Below, piece after piece: positions 44,037-51,882 of a DNA stretch of 64,000 nucleotides. Below the pieces are notes generated by a model, which made no database searches, had not been told where the DNA came from, and worked only from the letters and a program-made list of their open reading frames with translations. Made by a program: the position numbers and the translations under genes. The DNA comes from Actinomycetota bacterium (GTDB lineage Bacteria; Actinomycetota; Actinomycetes; Streptosporangiales; Streptosporangiaceae). Location of the stretch: NCBI GenBank assembly GCA_019240215.1, contig JAFAYQ010000027.1, positions 1 to 64,000 of the forward strand, written 5' to 3'. Every line of letters begins with the position of its first letter. Position 1 is the stretch's first letter.

Positions 44037-44462
44037 ATGCTGATGATTAAAAAGCTGGGCGGTGCGCTCTTGGCCTTCGGTGCGCCAATGCTCGCGGCCG
44101 GACTGCTCACCGCGCCCTCGGCGTCGGCTGCGACGACCACCGCGAGCACCGCGACCGCCGCCACCACCGGTTCGGGGACCACGCCGTTGCGGGTGCAGGC
44201 CCGGGTCAGCAACAGCCGGCCGCGGGACCGCAGCACCGAATACATCGAGGTCACCACGGCCAAGGGCGCCAAGGTGACGGCGGTCGCGCACTTCCGGACC
44301 GGCCCCCAGACCCGCACCGCCACCGCCAACTCGCGAGGCGACGCCACCCTCGCCTACGCGGTCGGCCACGCCACCCCCGGCGACCGGGTGGTCGTCACCG
44401 TGACCGCCACCTCCGGCCAGGATCACGCCGTCACCCTCACCTATTTCACCCCACAGCGATAA
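44037..44462 (+). CDS. Small secreted protein
   Basis: 141 residues. A signal peptide (MLMIKKLGGALLAFGAPMLAAGLLTAPSASA, cleavage after ASA) is followed by a Thr/Ala linker and one beta-rich domain: PLRVQARVSNSRPRDRSTEYIEVTTAKGAKVTAVAHFRTGPQTRTATANSRGDATLAYAVGHATPGDRVVVTVTATSGQDHAVTLTYF, an immunoglobulin-like sandwich. There is no catalytic motif, so a wall-associated or binding role is possible. AAAGGGAC precedes ATG 44037. A strong hairpin follows the stop. Confidence 0.8.
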   Translation: MLMIKKLGGALLAFGAPMLAAGLLTAPSASAATTTASTATAATTGSGTTPLRVQARVSNSRPRDRSTEYIEVTTAKGAKVTAVAHFRTGPQTRTATANSRGDATLAYAVGHATPGDRVVVTVTATSGQDHAVTLTYFTPQR

Positions 44463-44473
44463 TAAGAGCGGCC

Positions 44474-44506
44474 TTCGGCACATTTTCATAATTAAAATGT
44501 GCCGAA
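44474..44506. terminator. 13-bp stem-loop after the secreted-protein gene
   Basis: TTCGGCACATTTT (44474-44486) and AAAATGTGCCGAA (44494-44506) pair perfectly with a 7-base loop CATAATT. It lies 12 bp after the stop. Because the inner stem is A/T, it reads on both strands as a stem ending with a T- or A-run, as in bidirectional terminators. Confidence 0.7.
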
Positions 44507-44593
44507 TTCCTGGTGCCGGTAATTCAGTAGCGGTCACGCCGGGCGTGAGCAGTAGCATGACCCGGATCTGCCGTTACGCCGGGAGGAAACATC

Positions 44594-45115
44594 GTGGCCG
44601 TTACCAGGCTGCTGTCGGTTGACGACGCCGAGGAGCTGGCGTCGCTGGTGTGCGAGAACCGCGACTTCCTCGCCCCCTGGCAGCCGTTGCACAGCGAGGC
44701 CTACTTCACTGCCGACGGGCAACGCGCGAGCCTGCAGCAGGCACTCGACGCCTACCGGCGGGAAGCGATGGTGCCGCTCGGCATCGTGGCCGAGGACGGG
44801 CGGCTGGCCGGCCGGATCAGCCTCAACAGCATCATCCGCGGCGCCGCCCAGTCGGCCGCTGTTGGTTACTGGGTGAGCCAGGCCGACAACGGCCGCGGCC
44901 TGGCCAGTGCGGCCGTCGCCGACGCCGTCGACATCGCGTTCGGCCAGCTTGGCCTGCACCGCCTGCAGGCCGAGACGGTGCTGCTCAACACCCCCTCGCA
45001 GCGCGTGCTGATCCGCAACCGGTTCCAGCCGTTCGCGATCGCCCCCTGCTACCTCAAGATCGCCGGCCGGTGGCAGGACCAGATCTTGTTCCAGCGGCTC
45101 AACCCGTCGGAATAG
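44594..45115 (+). CDS. GNAT acetyltransferase (RimJ/RimL type)
   Basis: 173 residues: LLSVDDAEELASLVCENRDFLAPWQPLHSEAYFT, IVAEDGRLAGRISLNSIIRGAAQSAAVGYWVSQADNGRGLASAAVADAVDIAFGQLGLHRLQAETVLLNTPSQRVLIRNRF. The QxNGRGxA acetyl-CoA loop and HRLQAET segment are the RimJ/RimL pattern, which acetylates ribosomal N-termini or small amines. GGGAGGAAA precedes the GTG. Four bases separate it from the following nucleotidyltransferase, so the two are co-expressed. Confidence 0.9.
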   Translation: MAVTRLLSVDDAEELASLVCENRDFLAPWQPLHSEAYFTADGQRASLQQALDAYRREAMVPLGIVAEDGRLAGRISLNSIIRGAAQSAAVGYWVSQADNGRGLASAAVADAVDIAFGQLGLHRLQAETVLLNTPSQRVLIRNRFQPFAIAPCYLKIAGRWQDQILFQRLNPSE

Positions 45116-45119
45116 CGCC

Positions 45120-45884
45120 GTGGAGGACGAGGCCTTCCTGGCCTACGTCGCCGCCCGGCTGGGTGGCCTGCCGGCGGTGCAGGCGGTCACGCTCGGCGGT
45201 TCGCGGGCCGCCGGCACCCACCGGCCCGGCAGCGACTGGGACTTCAGCGTCTACTACCGCGGCCCGTTCGACCCGCAGGCGCTGCGCGATCTCGGCTGGC
45301 CCGGCCAGGTGTCGGAGCTCGGCGGCTGGGGCGGCGTCTTCAACGGCGGGGCCTGGCTGCAGATCGACCGCCGCCGCTGCGACGTCCACTACCGCGACCT
45401 GGACACCGTCGACCGCGAGCTGGCGGCGGCCGCGGCGGGCCGGTTTCGCATCGAGCCGCTGATGTTCCACCTGGCGGGCATCCCGTCCTACCTGGTGCTG
45501 GCTGAGCTGGCGGTCAAACGGGTGCTGCGCGGCCAGCTGCCCACCCCCGGCTACCCGGCCGCGCTGCGGGCCAGCGCCCCGGCCGTGTGGTGGGACCGCG
45601 CCGACCGGACCTTCGCCTACGCCCATGACAATTACGCCCCGTACGGCCGCCTGGCCCAGTGCACGGGCCTGGTCGCCCAGGCCGCCTCCCAGTCCGCCCA
45701 CGCGGTCCTGGCCGCCCGCGGCCAATGGACCACCAACGAGAAAACCCTGCTCACCAAAGCCGGCCTCCGCCAAGTCGACGACTTCGTGGCTGCCGCCACC
45801 CCCGACCCCGACGGCCTGCGCGCCCTGGTCAACCGCTCCCGCGCCCTCTGCCGCGCCACCCTCGAAGCCGCCGCGCCCTCCTGA
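45120..45884 (+). CDS. Nucleotidyltransferase-fold protein
   Basis: 254 residues. The polymerase-beta-like core is explicit: AVTLGGSRAAGTHRPGSDWDFSVYYRG supplies GS and DxD (SDWDFSVY), and RCDVHYRDLDTVDREL adds the third acidic position. The C-terminus is helical. It might be an aminoglycoside- or tRNA-type nucleotidyltransferase or an antitoxin-like enzyme; the target is unknown. It begins 4 bp after the GNAT gene. Pairing with an acetyltransferase is reminiscent of small modification cassettes, but that is inference. Confidence 0.83.
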   Translation: MEDEAFLAYVAARLGGLPAVQAVTLGGSRAAGTHRPGSDWDFSVYYRGPFDPQALRDLGWPGQVSELGGWGGVFNGGAWLQIDRRRCDVHYRDLDTVDRELAAAAAGRFRIEPLMFHLAGIPSYLVLAELAVKRVLRGQLPTPGYPAALRASAPAVWWDRADRTFAYAHDNYAPYGRLAQCTGLVAQAASQSAHAVLAARGQWTTNEKTLLTKAGLRQVDDFVAAATPDPDGLRALVNRSRALCRATLEAAAPS

Positions 45885-45973
45885 TAACAGCAAGAAACTC
45901 GCGGGCCACTCGGCCGCCCGCCCGGCCGCTTCTATCCGGACGCCACCGCCCCGCTCCGTGATAACAGCAAGAA
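45882..45973 (+). repeat. 15-bp direct repeat TGATAACAGCAAGAA, two copies
   Basis: TGATAACAGCAAGAA occurs at 45882-45896, spanning the stop codon of the nucleotidyltransferase gene, and again at 45959-45973, 77 bp apart. The surrounding sequence differs apart from G/C-rich similarity. It may mark a short duplication or a former insertion target; no transposase is near. Confidence 0.5.
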
Positions 45974-46030
45974 GCGGGCTCGCCAACCCGCGCGCCTCCG
46001 CCTCACCGCACACTGATTCGCACACAGTTG

Positions 46031-46070
46031 TTGACATAGAACAAGCTTGATGTGAAAGTGAACGTCAATG
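46031..46070 (+). promoter_or_regulatory. Likely promoter/operator of the APC-DeoR-GMC-SIS-ROK operon
   Basis: TTGACA (46031-46036) lies in a locally AT-rich stretch that also contains the palindrome CAAGCTTG and GTGAAAGTGAAC, which resembles the purine-rich half-sites of DeoR-type operators. The true -10 is not obvious. The position, about 90 bp before the permease start and upstream of an operon with its own DeoR gene, suits feedback repression. Confidence 0.4.
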
Positions 46071-46122
46071 TTGTTCGGGATGAGCTGACAGCAGGGTCCC
46101 CCGACCTCGTGTGGAGGCTGTT

Positions 46123-47592
46123 GTGGCTATTGAGGATTCCGCCCCTCGCCCGCCCGGCGTGCTGACTGATCCCGCCGACCCCGTCCACCTCGTGCACACT
46201 GACCTGCGCAAGGGGTCGGTGGGGCTGGCCGGCGTGCTCATGCAGTCGGTGGCCCAGATCTCGCCGACGCTGGGCATCTTCTACACGATCGCGTTCAACA
46301 CCGGGCAGGCCGGGAAGGTGGCGCCGCTGACCTACCTGGCCGCGTTCATCGTCTGCCTGATCATCGCGGTCCCGATGACCCGGCTGGCCCGCCACCTGCC
46401 GTCGGCCGGTGGTTTCTACACCTACGTGGCCCAGGGCATCGGCCCGCGCTGGGGCTTCATCACCGGCTGGCTGTACGCGATCATGGTGACGATCGTCCCG
46501 GCCGCGCTGGCCGCGTTCACCGGCGCGGTGCTGCACGACGAGCTGTCGGCCAAGTACGGCTTCGGCGCCCCCTGGTGGGCCTACGCGCTGGTCATCCTGG
46601 CCATCTGCCTGGCCTGCGCCTACCGGGGCATCGTGATCTCGGTCCGCTTCCTGGTCACGATGTCGCTGTTCGAGATCTGCGTCGGGCTGGGCCTGGCGCT
46701 CACCGGCGTGTTCAACCCGGGCGCGGGCGGCGTCAACGCCGACGGCTTCAACCCGGCTCACATCGGCAACTCCTCCGGCTTCTTCCTGGCCATCGTGCTG
46801 TCGATCTTCGCCTTCACCGGCTTCGAGTCGGCCGCGGCGGTGGGGGAGGAGTCCCGTAACCCCAAGCGGCTGGTGCCGATGGCGATCGCCGGCTCGCTCA
46901 TCCTCATCGGCGCGTTCTACGTGTTCTGCGCCTGGGGACTGCAGATCGGCTGGGGCACCGACCACCTCAAGGCGCTGGCCGACTCGCCCACCGCCCCCGC
47001 CTTCGTGCTGGCCGACCGGCTGTGGAGCGGCGGCTCCATCATCGTGCTGATCGCCCTGGTCAACTCCGGCCTCGGCGTCTGCATCGCCTGCACCACCAGC
47101 TCCACCCGGACGATCTTCGGGATGGCCCGTACCGGGGCGCTGCCGGCCCCGCTGGCCCGGGTCAGCAAGCGTTACCGGACCCCGGTCACCGCGGTGCTGC
47201 TGCAGACGGCGGTGGCGGTGACGATCGCGCTGGCGGCCGGCCTGCCGCTCGGTCCCTACAACCTGTTCAACCTGCTCGGCACCACCGGCACGTTCGTCTA
47301 CATCCCGATCTTCATCTTGATGAACGTGGCCGCGTTCAAGTACTTCCGCGACCAGCACCGCGACGAGTTCCGCATCCTGCCGCTGGTGGTGGCGCCGATC
47401 ATCTCCACCGCGGCGCTGATCACGATCGGTTACAAGAGCATCGTGCCGCTGCCCGCCGCCCCGGTTGCGTTCGCGCCCGCGATCGCGGCCGGCTACCTGC
47501 TGCTGGGCGTGATCGTCCTGTTCGGGCGTAATCTGCGCCCGGGCCACCGCGCCTGGATGGCCCAGGCCGGCGAGCTCCCCGACGTCGACTGA
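46123..47592 (+). CDS. APC family amino-acid/amine permease
   Basis: 489 residues with twelve hydrophobic segments: GLAGVLMQSVAQISPTLGIFYTIAF (the APC-type helix-1 break), FIVCLIIAVPMTRLARHLPSAGGFYTYVAQGIGPRWGFITGW, LSIFAFTGFESAAAVGEESRNPKRLVPMAIAGSL and TTSSTRTIFGMARTGALPAPLARVSKRYRTPVTAVL. The APC motif FTGFESAAAVGEESRNP is clear. Members import amino acids, amines or N-glycosyl amino acids. GGAGG five bases before GTG 46123 decides the start over the ORF-track GTG 46111. It is the first gene of a sugar-type operon. Confidence 0.9.
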   Translation: MAIEDSAPRPPGVLTDPADPVHLVHTDLRKGSVGLAGVLMQSVAQISPTLGIFYTIAFNTGQAGKVAPLTYLAAFIVCLIIAVPMTRLARHLPSAGGFYTYVAQGIGPRWGFITGWLYAIMVTIVPAALAAFTGAVLHDELSAKYGFGAPWWAYALVILAICLACAYRGIVISVRFLVTMSLFEICVGLGLALTGVFNPGAGGVNADGFNPAHIGNSSGFFLAIVLSIFAFTGFESAAAVGEESRNPKRLVPMAIAGSLILIGAFYVFCAWGLQIGWGTDHLKALADSPTAPAFVLADRLWSGGSIIVLIALVNSGLGVCIACTTSSTRTIFGMARTGALPAPLARVSKRYRTPVTAVLLQTAVAVTIALAAGLPLGPYNLFNLLGTTGTFVYIPIFILMNVAAFKYFRDQHRDEFRILPLVVAPIISTAALITIGYKSIVPLPAAPVAFAPAIAAGYLLLGVIVLFGRNLRPGHRAWMAQAGELPDVD

Positions 47593-47642
47593 CCGCCCGC
47601 CCGAGAGCGCCGAACCCAAGACCGAACCCCAGGAGGCACGTC

Positions 47643-48398
47643 GTGCAAGCCGAGGAACGGCAGCAGACGATTCTGCAGCTGCTGGACGCCCGTGGCCAGG
47701 TGACGATCGCCGACCTCAGCGGCCGGTTCGCGGTCTCCGAGATGACGATCCGCCGGGACCTGGCGCAGCTGGAAGCCGAGGGCCTGCTGCGCCGGACCCA
47801 CGGCGGCGCCACCCGCACCGCCAGCGGCAGCTTCGAGCCGCCGTTCGCGCTGCGGGCCCGGCTGCACCTGGACGCCAAGCGCGCGATCGCCGCCGACATC
47901 GCCGGCCGCCTGGTCGACGGGCAGACCGTGGTGCTCGACGGCGGCAGCACCGGGGCGGTGATCGCCGAGGCGATCGCCGGCCGCAACCTGACCGTCTGCG
48001 CGCTCAACATGCGGGTGGCCGAGATCCTGTCGTCCTCGCCCAGCACCCGGGTCATGGTTCCCGGTGGCCTGATCCGGCCGGGCGAGCTGTCGCTGATCGG
48101 CCCGGCCGCTGAGCGCACGCTGGCCGACCACCGCTTCGACACCTACGTGATGACGGTCTCGGCGGTCGACGCCTCGGCCGGGCTGACCGAGTGGAACGTC
48201 GAGGACGCGGCGGTCAAGCGGGCCGCGCTGGCCTCCTCCAGCCGCTGCGTCGTGGCCTGCGACTCCTCCAAGTTCGGGCAGACCGCGTTTGCCCGCATCG
48301 CCGGCCTCGACGCCGCCGACCTCATCGTCACCGACCCCGGCCTCGACGCCGAGCACCGCAACGTCGTCGCGGCCGGGGCCGTTCTGCACATCGCCTGA
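47643..48398 (+). CDS. DeoR family transcriptional regulator
   Basis: 251 residues: RQQTILQLLDARGQVTIADLSGRFAVSEMTIRRDLAQLEAEGLLRRTHGGATR is the canonical DeoR HTH, and TVVLDGGSTGAVIAEAIAGRNLTVCALN, MTVSAVDASAGLTEWNVEDAAVKRAALASSSRCVVACDSSKFGQTAFARIA form the sugar-phosphate isomerase-like effector domain. It should sense a phosphorylated sugar intermediate made by the ROK kinase or SIS enzyme and derepress the operon. AGGAGG lies before the GTG. Confidence 0.92.
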   Translation: MQAEERQQTILQLLDARGQVTIADLSGRFAVSEMTIRRDLAQLEAEGLLRRTHGGATRTASGSFEPPFALRARLHLDAKRAIAADIAGRLVDGQTVVLDGGSTGAVIAEAIAGRNLTVCALNMRVAEILSSSPSTRVMVPGGLIRPGELSLIGPAAERTLADHRFDTYVMTVSAVDASAGLTEWNVEDAAVKRAALASSSRCVVACDSSKFGQTAFARIAGLDAADLIVTDPGLDAEHRNVVAAGAVLHIA

Positions 48399-48409
48399 AG
48401 GAACCCGCC

Positions 48410-49930
48410 ATGACCCAAGCACCGCTATCCGACGAGACTGGCACCGTTGTCATCGGCGCCGGTACCGGCGGCGCCGCCTTCGCCGGCCTGCTGGCCCGTC
48501 ACAGCGACGAGCCGATCCTGCTGCTCGACGCCGGCCCCGACTACGGGCCGTTCGACCCGGCCCGCTGGCCGGGCGACATGCTCGACGCCAAGTCGATCCC
48601 GCTGTCGCACGACTGGGGCCTGGTCTCGGCCCCGCCGCAGCGGCTGGACCTGCCCCGCGCCCGCATCGTCGGCGGCTGCTCGGCCCACAACGGCTGCACG
48701 ATCTCCCGCAGCGCCCGGGCCGACTACGACGGCTGGGCGGCGGCCGGCAACCCCGGCTGGGACGCGGCCACGGTCGAGCCGCTGCTGGACTGGGCGCACG
48801 AGCGCTTCCGGGTCCGCCGGTACCGGATGGACGAGCTGACCGTGGCCCAGGCCGCGTTCGTCAATGCGGGCGTCCGCACCGGCCTGCCGTTCGCCGACGA
48901 CCTCGACGACCTGGCGGCCGGCCCCGGTATCGGGCCGATGCCGGTCAACATCGTCGACGGCGTCCGCTGGAACGCCGCCTTCGCGTTCCTCGACCCGGTC
49001 CGCGACCGGCCCGGCCTGCGGATCGCCGCGCGTACCCACGTCCGCCGGATCCTGATCGGTAACGGCGCCGCCACCGGCGTCGAGGTGACCGGGCCGGACG
49101 GCCGGGCCGCCACCATCCGCGCCCGCCGGGTCGTGGTCGCGGCCGGCGCCTACCACTCACCGGCGCTGCTGCAGCGCTCCGGGATCGGGGCGGCCGACCG
49201 GCTGCGCGGCCTCGGTCTCGACGTGGCCGCCGACCTGCCCGGCGTCGGCGCCCACCTGCTCGACCACGCCTGCGTCGAGCTCGACTTCAACGGCCGCCCC
49301 GGCCTCGCCGATGAGCTGGCTGCCCAGGCCTGGAACCCGGACGAGCAGACCGTGGGCCGGGCCCGGTCGGCCCGCTGCGACGACGGGCCCTACGACATCC
49401 ACGTGTTCATGGTGGCCGGCGCCAACAGCGGTCACCCCGGGCTGCCGCCGATCAGCCTGTACGGCGGGGCGATGCGCGCGATCTCCGAAGGCCAGGTCAC
49501 GATCGGCCGCGCCGACCCGGACGCCAACCCCACGGTCGACCATCGCTACGGCACCGACCCCGGCGGCCACGACCGGGCGGTGCTGGCCGAGGCGCTGGCG
49601 CTGCTGCGCGACCTGACCCGCGATCCCGGCCTGCGCGACCTGCTCGGTACCGAGCACCGTCCCGAGCGTGACCCGCTGGCCGGCATCGTGAGCTACTGCC
49701 ACCCGGCCGGCACCTGCAAGATGGGACCGGCCAGCGACCCGGGCGCGGTGGTCGGCCCGACCGGGGCGGTGCACGGCCTGGACGGGCTCTACGTCTGCGA
49801 CGCTTCGATCATGCCCGCCATCACCCGCGGCAACATCAACCTGCCGACCGCCATGATCGGCGCCCGCGTCGCGGCCGGCCTGCTCGGGCTCGACCCGGCC
49901 CGCGCAGCCGGTCTCATCCACCAGAACTGA
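48410..49930 (+). CDS. GMC family FAD oxidoreductase
   Basis: 506 residues. FAD binding is shown by GTVVIGAGTGGAAFAGLLARHSDEPILLLDAGPDYG, with GGCSAHNGCTISRSARADYDGWAAAGNPGW matching GMC signature 1 and VVVAAGAYHSPALLQRSGIG signature 2. The C-terminal SYCHPAGTCKMG and ASIMPAITRGNINLPTAMIG carry the catalytic His and Asn. GMC enzymes oxidise primary alcohols of choline, polyols or sugars. Only the C-terminal three quarters of ORF-track entry 48191-49930 is real; ATG 48410 follows GAAGGAACCC. Within this operon it may oxidise a sugar or sugar-alcohol substrate before phosphorylation. Confidence 0.9.
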   Translation: MTQAPLSDETGTVVIGAGTGGAAFAGLLARHSDEPILLLDAGPDYGPFDPARWPGDMLDAKSIPLSHDWGLVSAPPQRLDLPRARIVGGCSAHNGCTISRSARADYDGWAAAGNPGWDAATVEPLLDWAHERFRVRRYRMDELTVAQAAFVNAGVRTGLPFADDLDDLAAGPGIGPMPVNIVDGVRWNAAFAFLDPVRDRPGLRIAARTHVRRILIGNGAATGVEVTGPDGRAATIRARRVVVAAGAYHSPALLQRSGIGAADRLRGLGLDVAADLPGVGAHLLDHACVELDFNGRPGLADELAAQAWNPDEQTVGRARSARCDDGPYDIHVFMVAGANSGHPGLPPISLYGGAMRAISEGQVTIGRADPDANPTVDHRYGTDPGGHDRAVLAEALALLRDLTRDPGLRDLLGTEHRPERDPLAGIVSYCHPAGTCKMGPASDPGAVVGPTGAVHGLDGLYVCDASIMPAITRGNINLPTAMIGARVAAGLLGLDPARAAGLIHQN

Positions 49931-49951
49931 CCCACGGGAGCGCAACCGACG

Positions 49952-50962
49952 ATGAGCCTGACCCCGTTCGAACGTGACATCGCGGCCCAGCCCGAGGCGC
50001 TGCGCGCCTTCGCCCACACCGACGGCCTCCCGGGCCTGACCGCGCTGGACCCTGGCCGCTACGACCGGATCGTGCTCACCGGCATGGGCTCCTCGCACGA
50101 CGCCGCCCTGCCGACCTGGCGGCGGCTGGCGGGCGCCGGCCGGGCGGCCTGGTGGGTCGACACCGGCCAGCTGCTGGACACCCCCGAGCTGGTCACCGAC
50201 CGCACCTTGCTGATCGTCACCTCCCAGTCGGGGGCCAGCGGTGAGGTCGTGTCGCTGCTGGCCGCCCAGCCCCGGCCCGCCACCCTGGTCGCGGTCACCA
50301 ACGACCCCGCCAGCCCCCTGGCCACCGCCGCCGACCTGGTCATCGCGCTGCACAGCGGCGACGAGGCCACCGTCAGCACCAAGAGCTACCTGAACAGCCT
50401 GGCCGCCCACGACCTGCTGGCCGCCACCTTGACCAGGACCGCGCCCGCCGACGTGCTGGCGGTGGCCAAGGTCGTCGAGGAGTCCGGCGCCGACGCCGGG
50501 CTCGCCCCGCTGGCCCGCCAGCTGGTCGCGGCCGGCCACCCGCGGCTGGCCTACGTCGGGTTCGGCGACTACGCGGCCACCGCCCGCTACGCCGGGCTGA
50601 TCACCAAAGAAGGCGCCAAGATGGCGGCCGAGGGCTTCATCGGCGGCCAGTTCCGGCACGGCCCGCTCGAGCTGGCCGGCCCGGGCCTGCTGGCGGTGCT
50701 GTTCGGGGCCGATGACCCGGCCGCCAACGCCTCGCTGCAGCGGCTGGCGGCCGACCTGACCGGGGCCGGCTCGGCCGTGGTGGCGGTCGCCGCCTTGGAC
50801 GTCCCCGGGGCGGCCCTCCAGCTCCGGCCGCCCGCCGGGGTGCTGGCTCAGCTCGCCCACGGGGCGGTGGCGGCCCAGCACCTGACGGTGGCGCTGGCCC
50901 GGGCCCGCGGGATCACCCCGGGCGCGTTCGCCTACGGCAGCAAGATCACCACCGCCCTGTGA
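49952..50962 (+). CDS. Two-SIS-domain sugar-phosphate isomerase/deglycase (GlmS-isomerase/FrlB-like)
   Basis: 336 residues with two SIS folds: RIVLTGMGSSHDAALPTW, LLIVTSQSGASGEVVSLL and LVAVTNDPASPLATAADLVI, then AYVGFGDYAATARYAGLITKEGAKMAAEGFIGGQFRHGPLEL. Aligning to E. coli GlmS, the Glu of TKEGAK matches Glu488, His of FRHGP matches His504, and Lys of the C-terminal SKITTAL matches Lys603; the position of Lys485 is Ile. No glutaminase domain is present. The operon makes it a candidate deglycase/deaminase of a phosphorylated amino-sugar conjugate. AG-rich sequence precedes ATG 49952. Confidence 0.86.
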   Translation: MSLTPFERDIAAQPEALRAFAHTDGLPGLTALDPGRYDRIVLTGMGSSHDAALPTWRRLAGAGRAAWWVDTGQLLDTPELVTDRTLLIVTSQSGASGEVVSLLAAQPRPATLVAVTNDPASPLATAADLVIALHSGDEATVSTKSYLNSLAAHDLLAATLTRTAPADVLAVAKVVEESGADAGLAPLARQLVAAGHPRLAYVGFGDYAATARYAGLITKEGAKMAAEGFIGGQFRHGPLELAGPGLLAVLFGADDPAANASLQRLAADLTGAGSAVVAVAALDVPGAALQLRPPAGVLAQLAHGAVAAQHLTVALARARGITPGAFAYGSKITTAL

Positions 50963-51825
50963 CCGGGACCTTCACGCTGGGCGTGGACCTGGGCGGCACC
51001 GGCACCCGGGTCGTCGCCCTCGATGCCGGCGGCGCGGTGATCCGCCAGGCCAGCTTCCGCACCGCCACCGGTGCCCCCGACGCCGCCGTCCCGGGCCTGC
51101 TGGCCGAGCTGGATGCCCTGGCCGACGGGCTCGAAGTGACGGCGGCCGGGATCGGCGCCAGCGGGCCGGTCACCGCCGAGGGCATCATCGACAACCCGGC
51201 CACGCTGCCCGCCTATACGGGCGTCGATATCTGCGCTTTTACAGAAAAAGTGACCGGCTGGCGTTGCGTCATCGACAACGACGCGGCCGCCGCCGCCATC
51301 GGCGAATACGCCTACGGAGCCGGGCGCGGCAGCCGCACCTGCGTCACCGTTACCCTCGGCACCGGCATCGGGGTGGCGGTGGTGACCGGCGGGCAGCTGT
51401 TCCGGGCCGGCGACGGCACCCACCCCGAGGCCGGCCACCTGGCCGTCCCCGACGCGCCGGTGCCCTGCTACTGCGGCCTGGCCCGGTGCTGGGAGCAGGC
51501 CGCCTCGCGGGCCGCCCTGGAGGGGCTGACCAGCGGCGACCCCGCGACTGCGGCCGCCGCCGCCCGCCGCGGCGAGCCCGGCCCGGTGGCCGCCTTCGCG
51601 CTCTACGGCCAGCGGCTGGCGGCCGGGCTCGGCACCCTGCTGACCGTGTTCCGGCCCGACCGGGTGGTGCTCGGCGGCTCGGCCGCCCGCTACCTCGACC
51701 TGTTCGCCCCGGCCCTGGCCGCGGGCCTGGACCACGACGCCCCCTACCAGTGGACCCCGCCCGTGGTCCCCGCCGAGCTGGGTGACCTGGCCGGCGCGGT
51801 CGGGGCGGCGGTGCTGGCCCGGTGA
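50959..51825 (+). CDS. ROK family sugar kinase
   Basis: 288 residues: FTLGVDLGGTGTRVVALD (phosphate-1 motif), GIGASGPVTAEGIIDNPATL, CVIDNDAAAAAIGEYAYGAG, VTLGTGIGVAVVTGGQLF, and the ROK zinc signature GHLAVPDAPVPCYCGLARCWEQAASRAAL. ROK enzymes phosphorylate glucose, N-acetylmannosamine, allose or fructose. The GTG start overlaps the SIS stop by four bases (GTGA), so the two are made in equal amounts. The kinase probably phosphorylates the imported or oxidised sugar before the SIS step. Confidence 0.91.
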   Translation: MTGTFTLGVDLGGTGTRVVALDAGGAVIRQASFRTATGAPDAAVPGLLAELDALADGLEVTAAGIGASGPVTAEGIIDNPATLPAYTGVDICAFTEKVTGWRCVIDNDAAAAAIGEYAYGAGRGSRTCVTVTLGTGIGVAVVTGGQLFRAGDGTHPEAGHLAVPDAPVPCYCGLARCWEQAASRAALEGLTSGDPATAAAAARRGEPGPVAAFALYGQRLAAGLGTLLTVFRPDRVVLGGSAARYLDLFAPALAAGLDHDAPYQWTPPVVPAELGDLAGAVGAAVLAR

Positions 51826-51882
51826 TCCAGTGGCCCGGTTATCCAGTTGGCCGGCGGGCCGGCCGGGTGCTGGAATGTCGCG

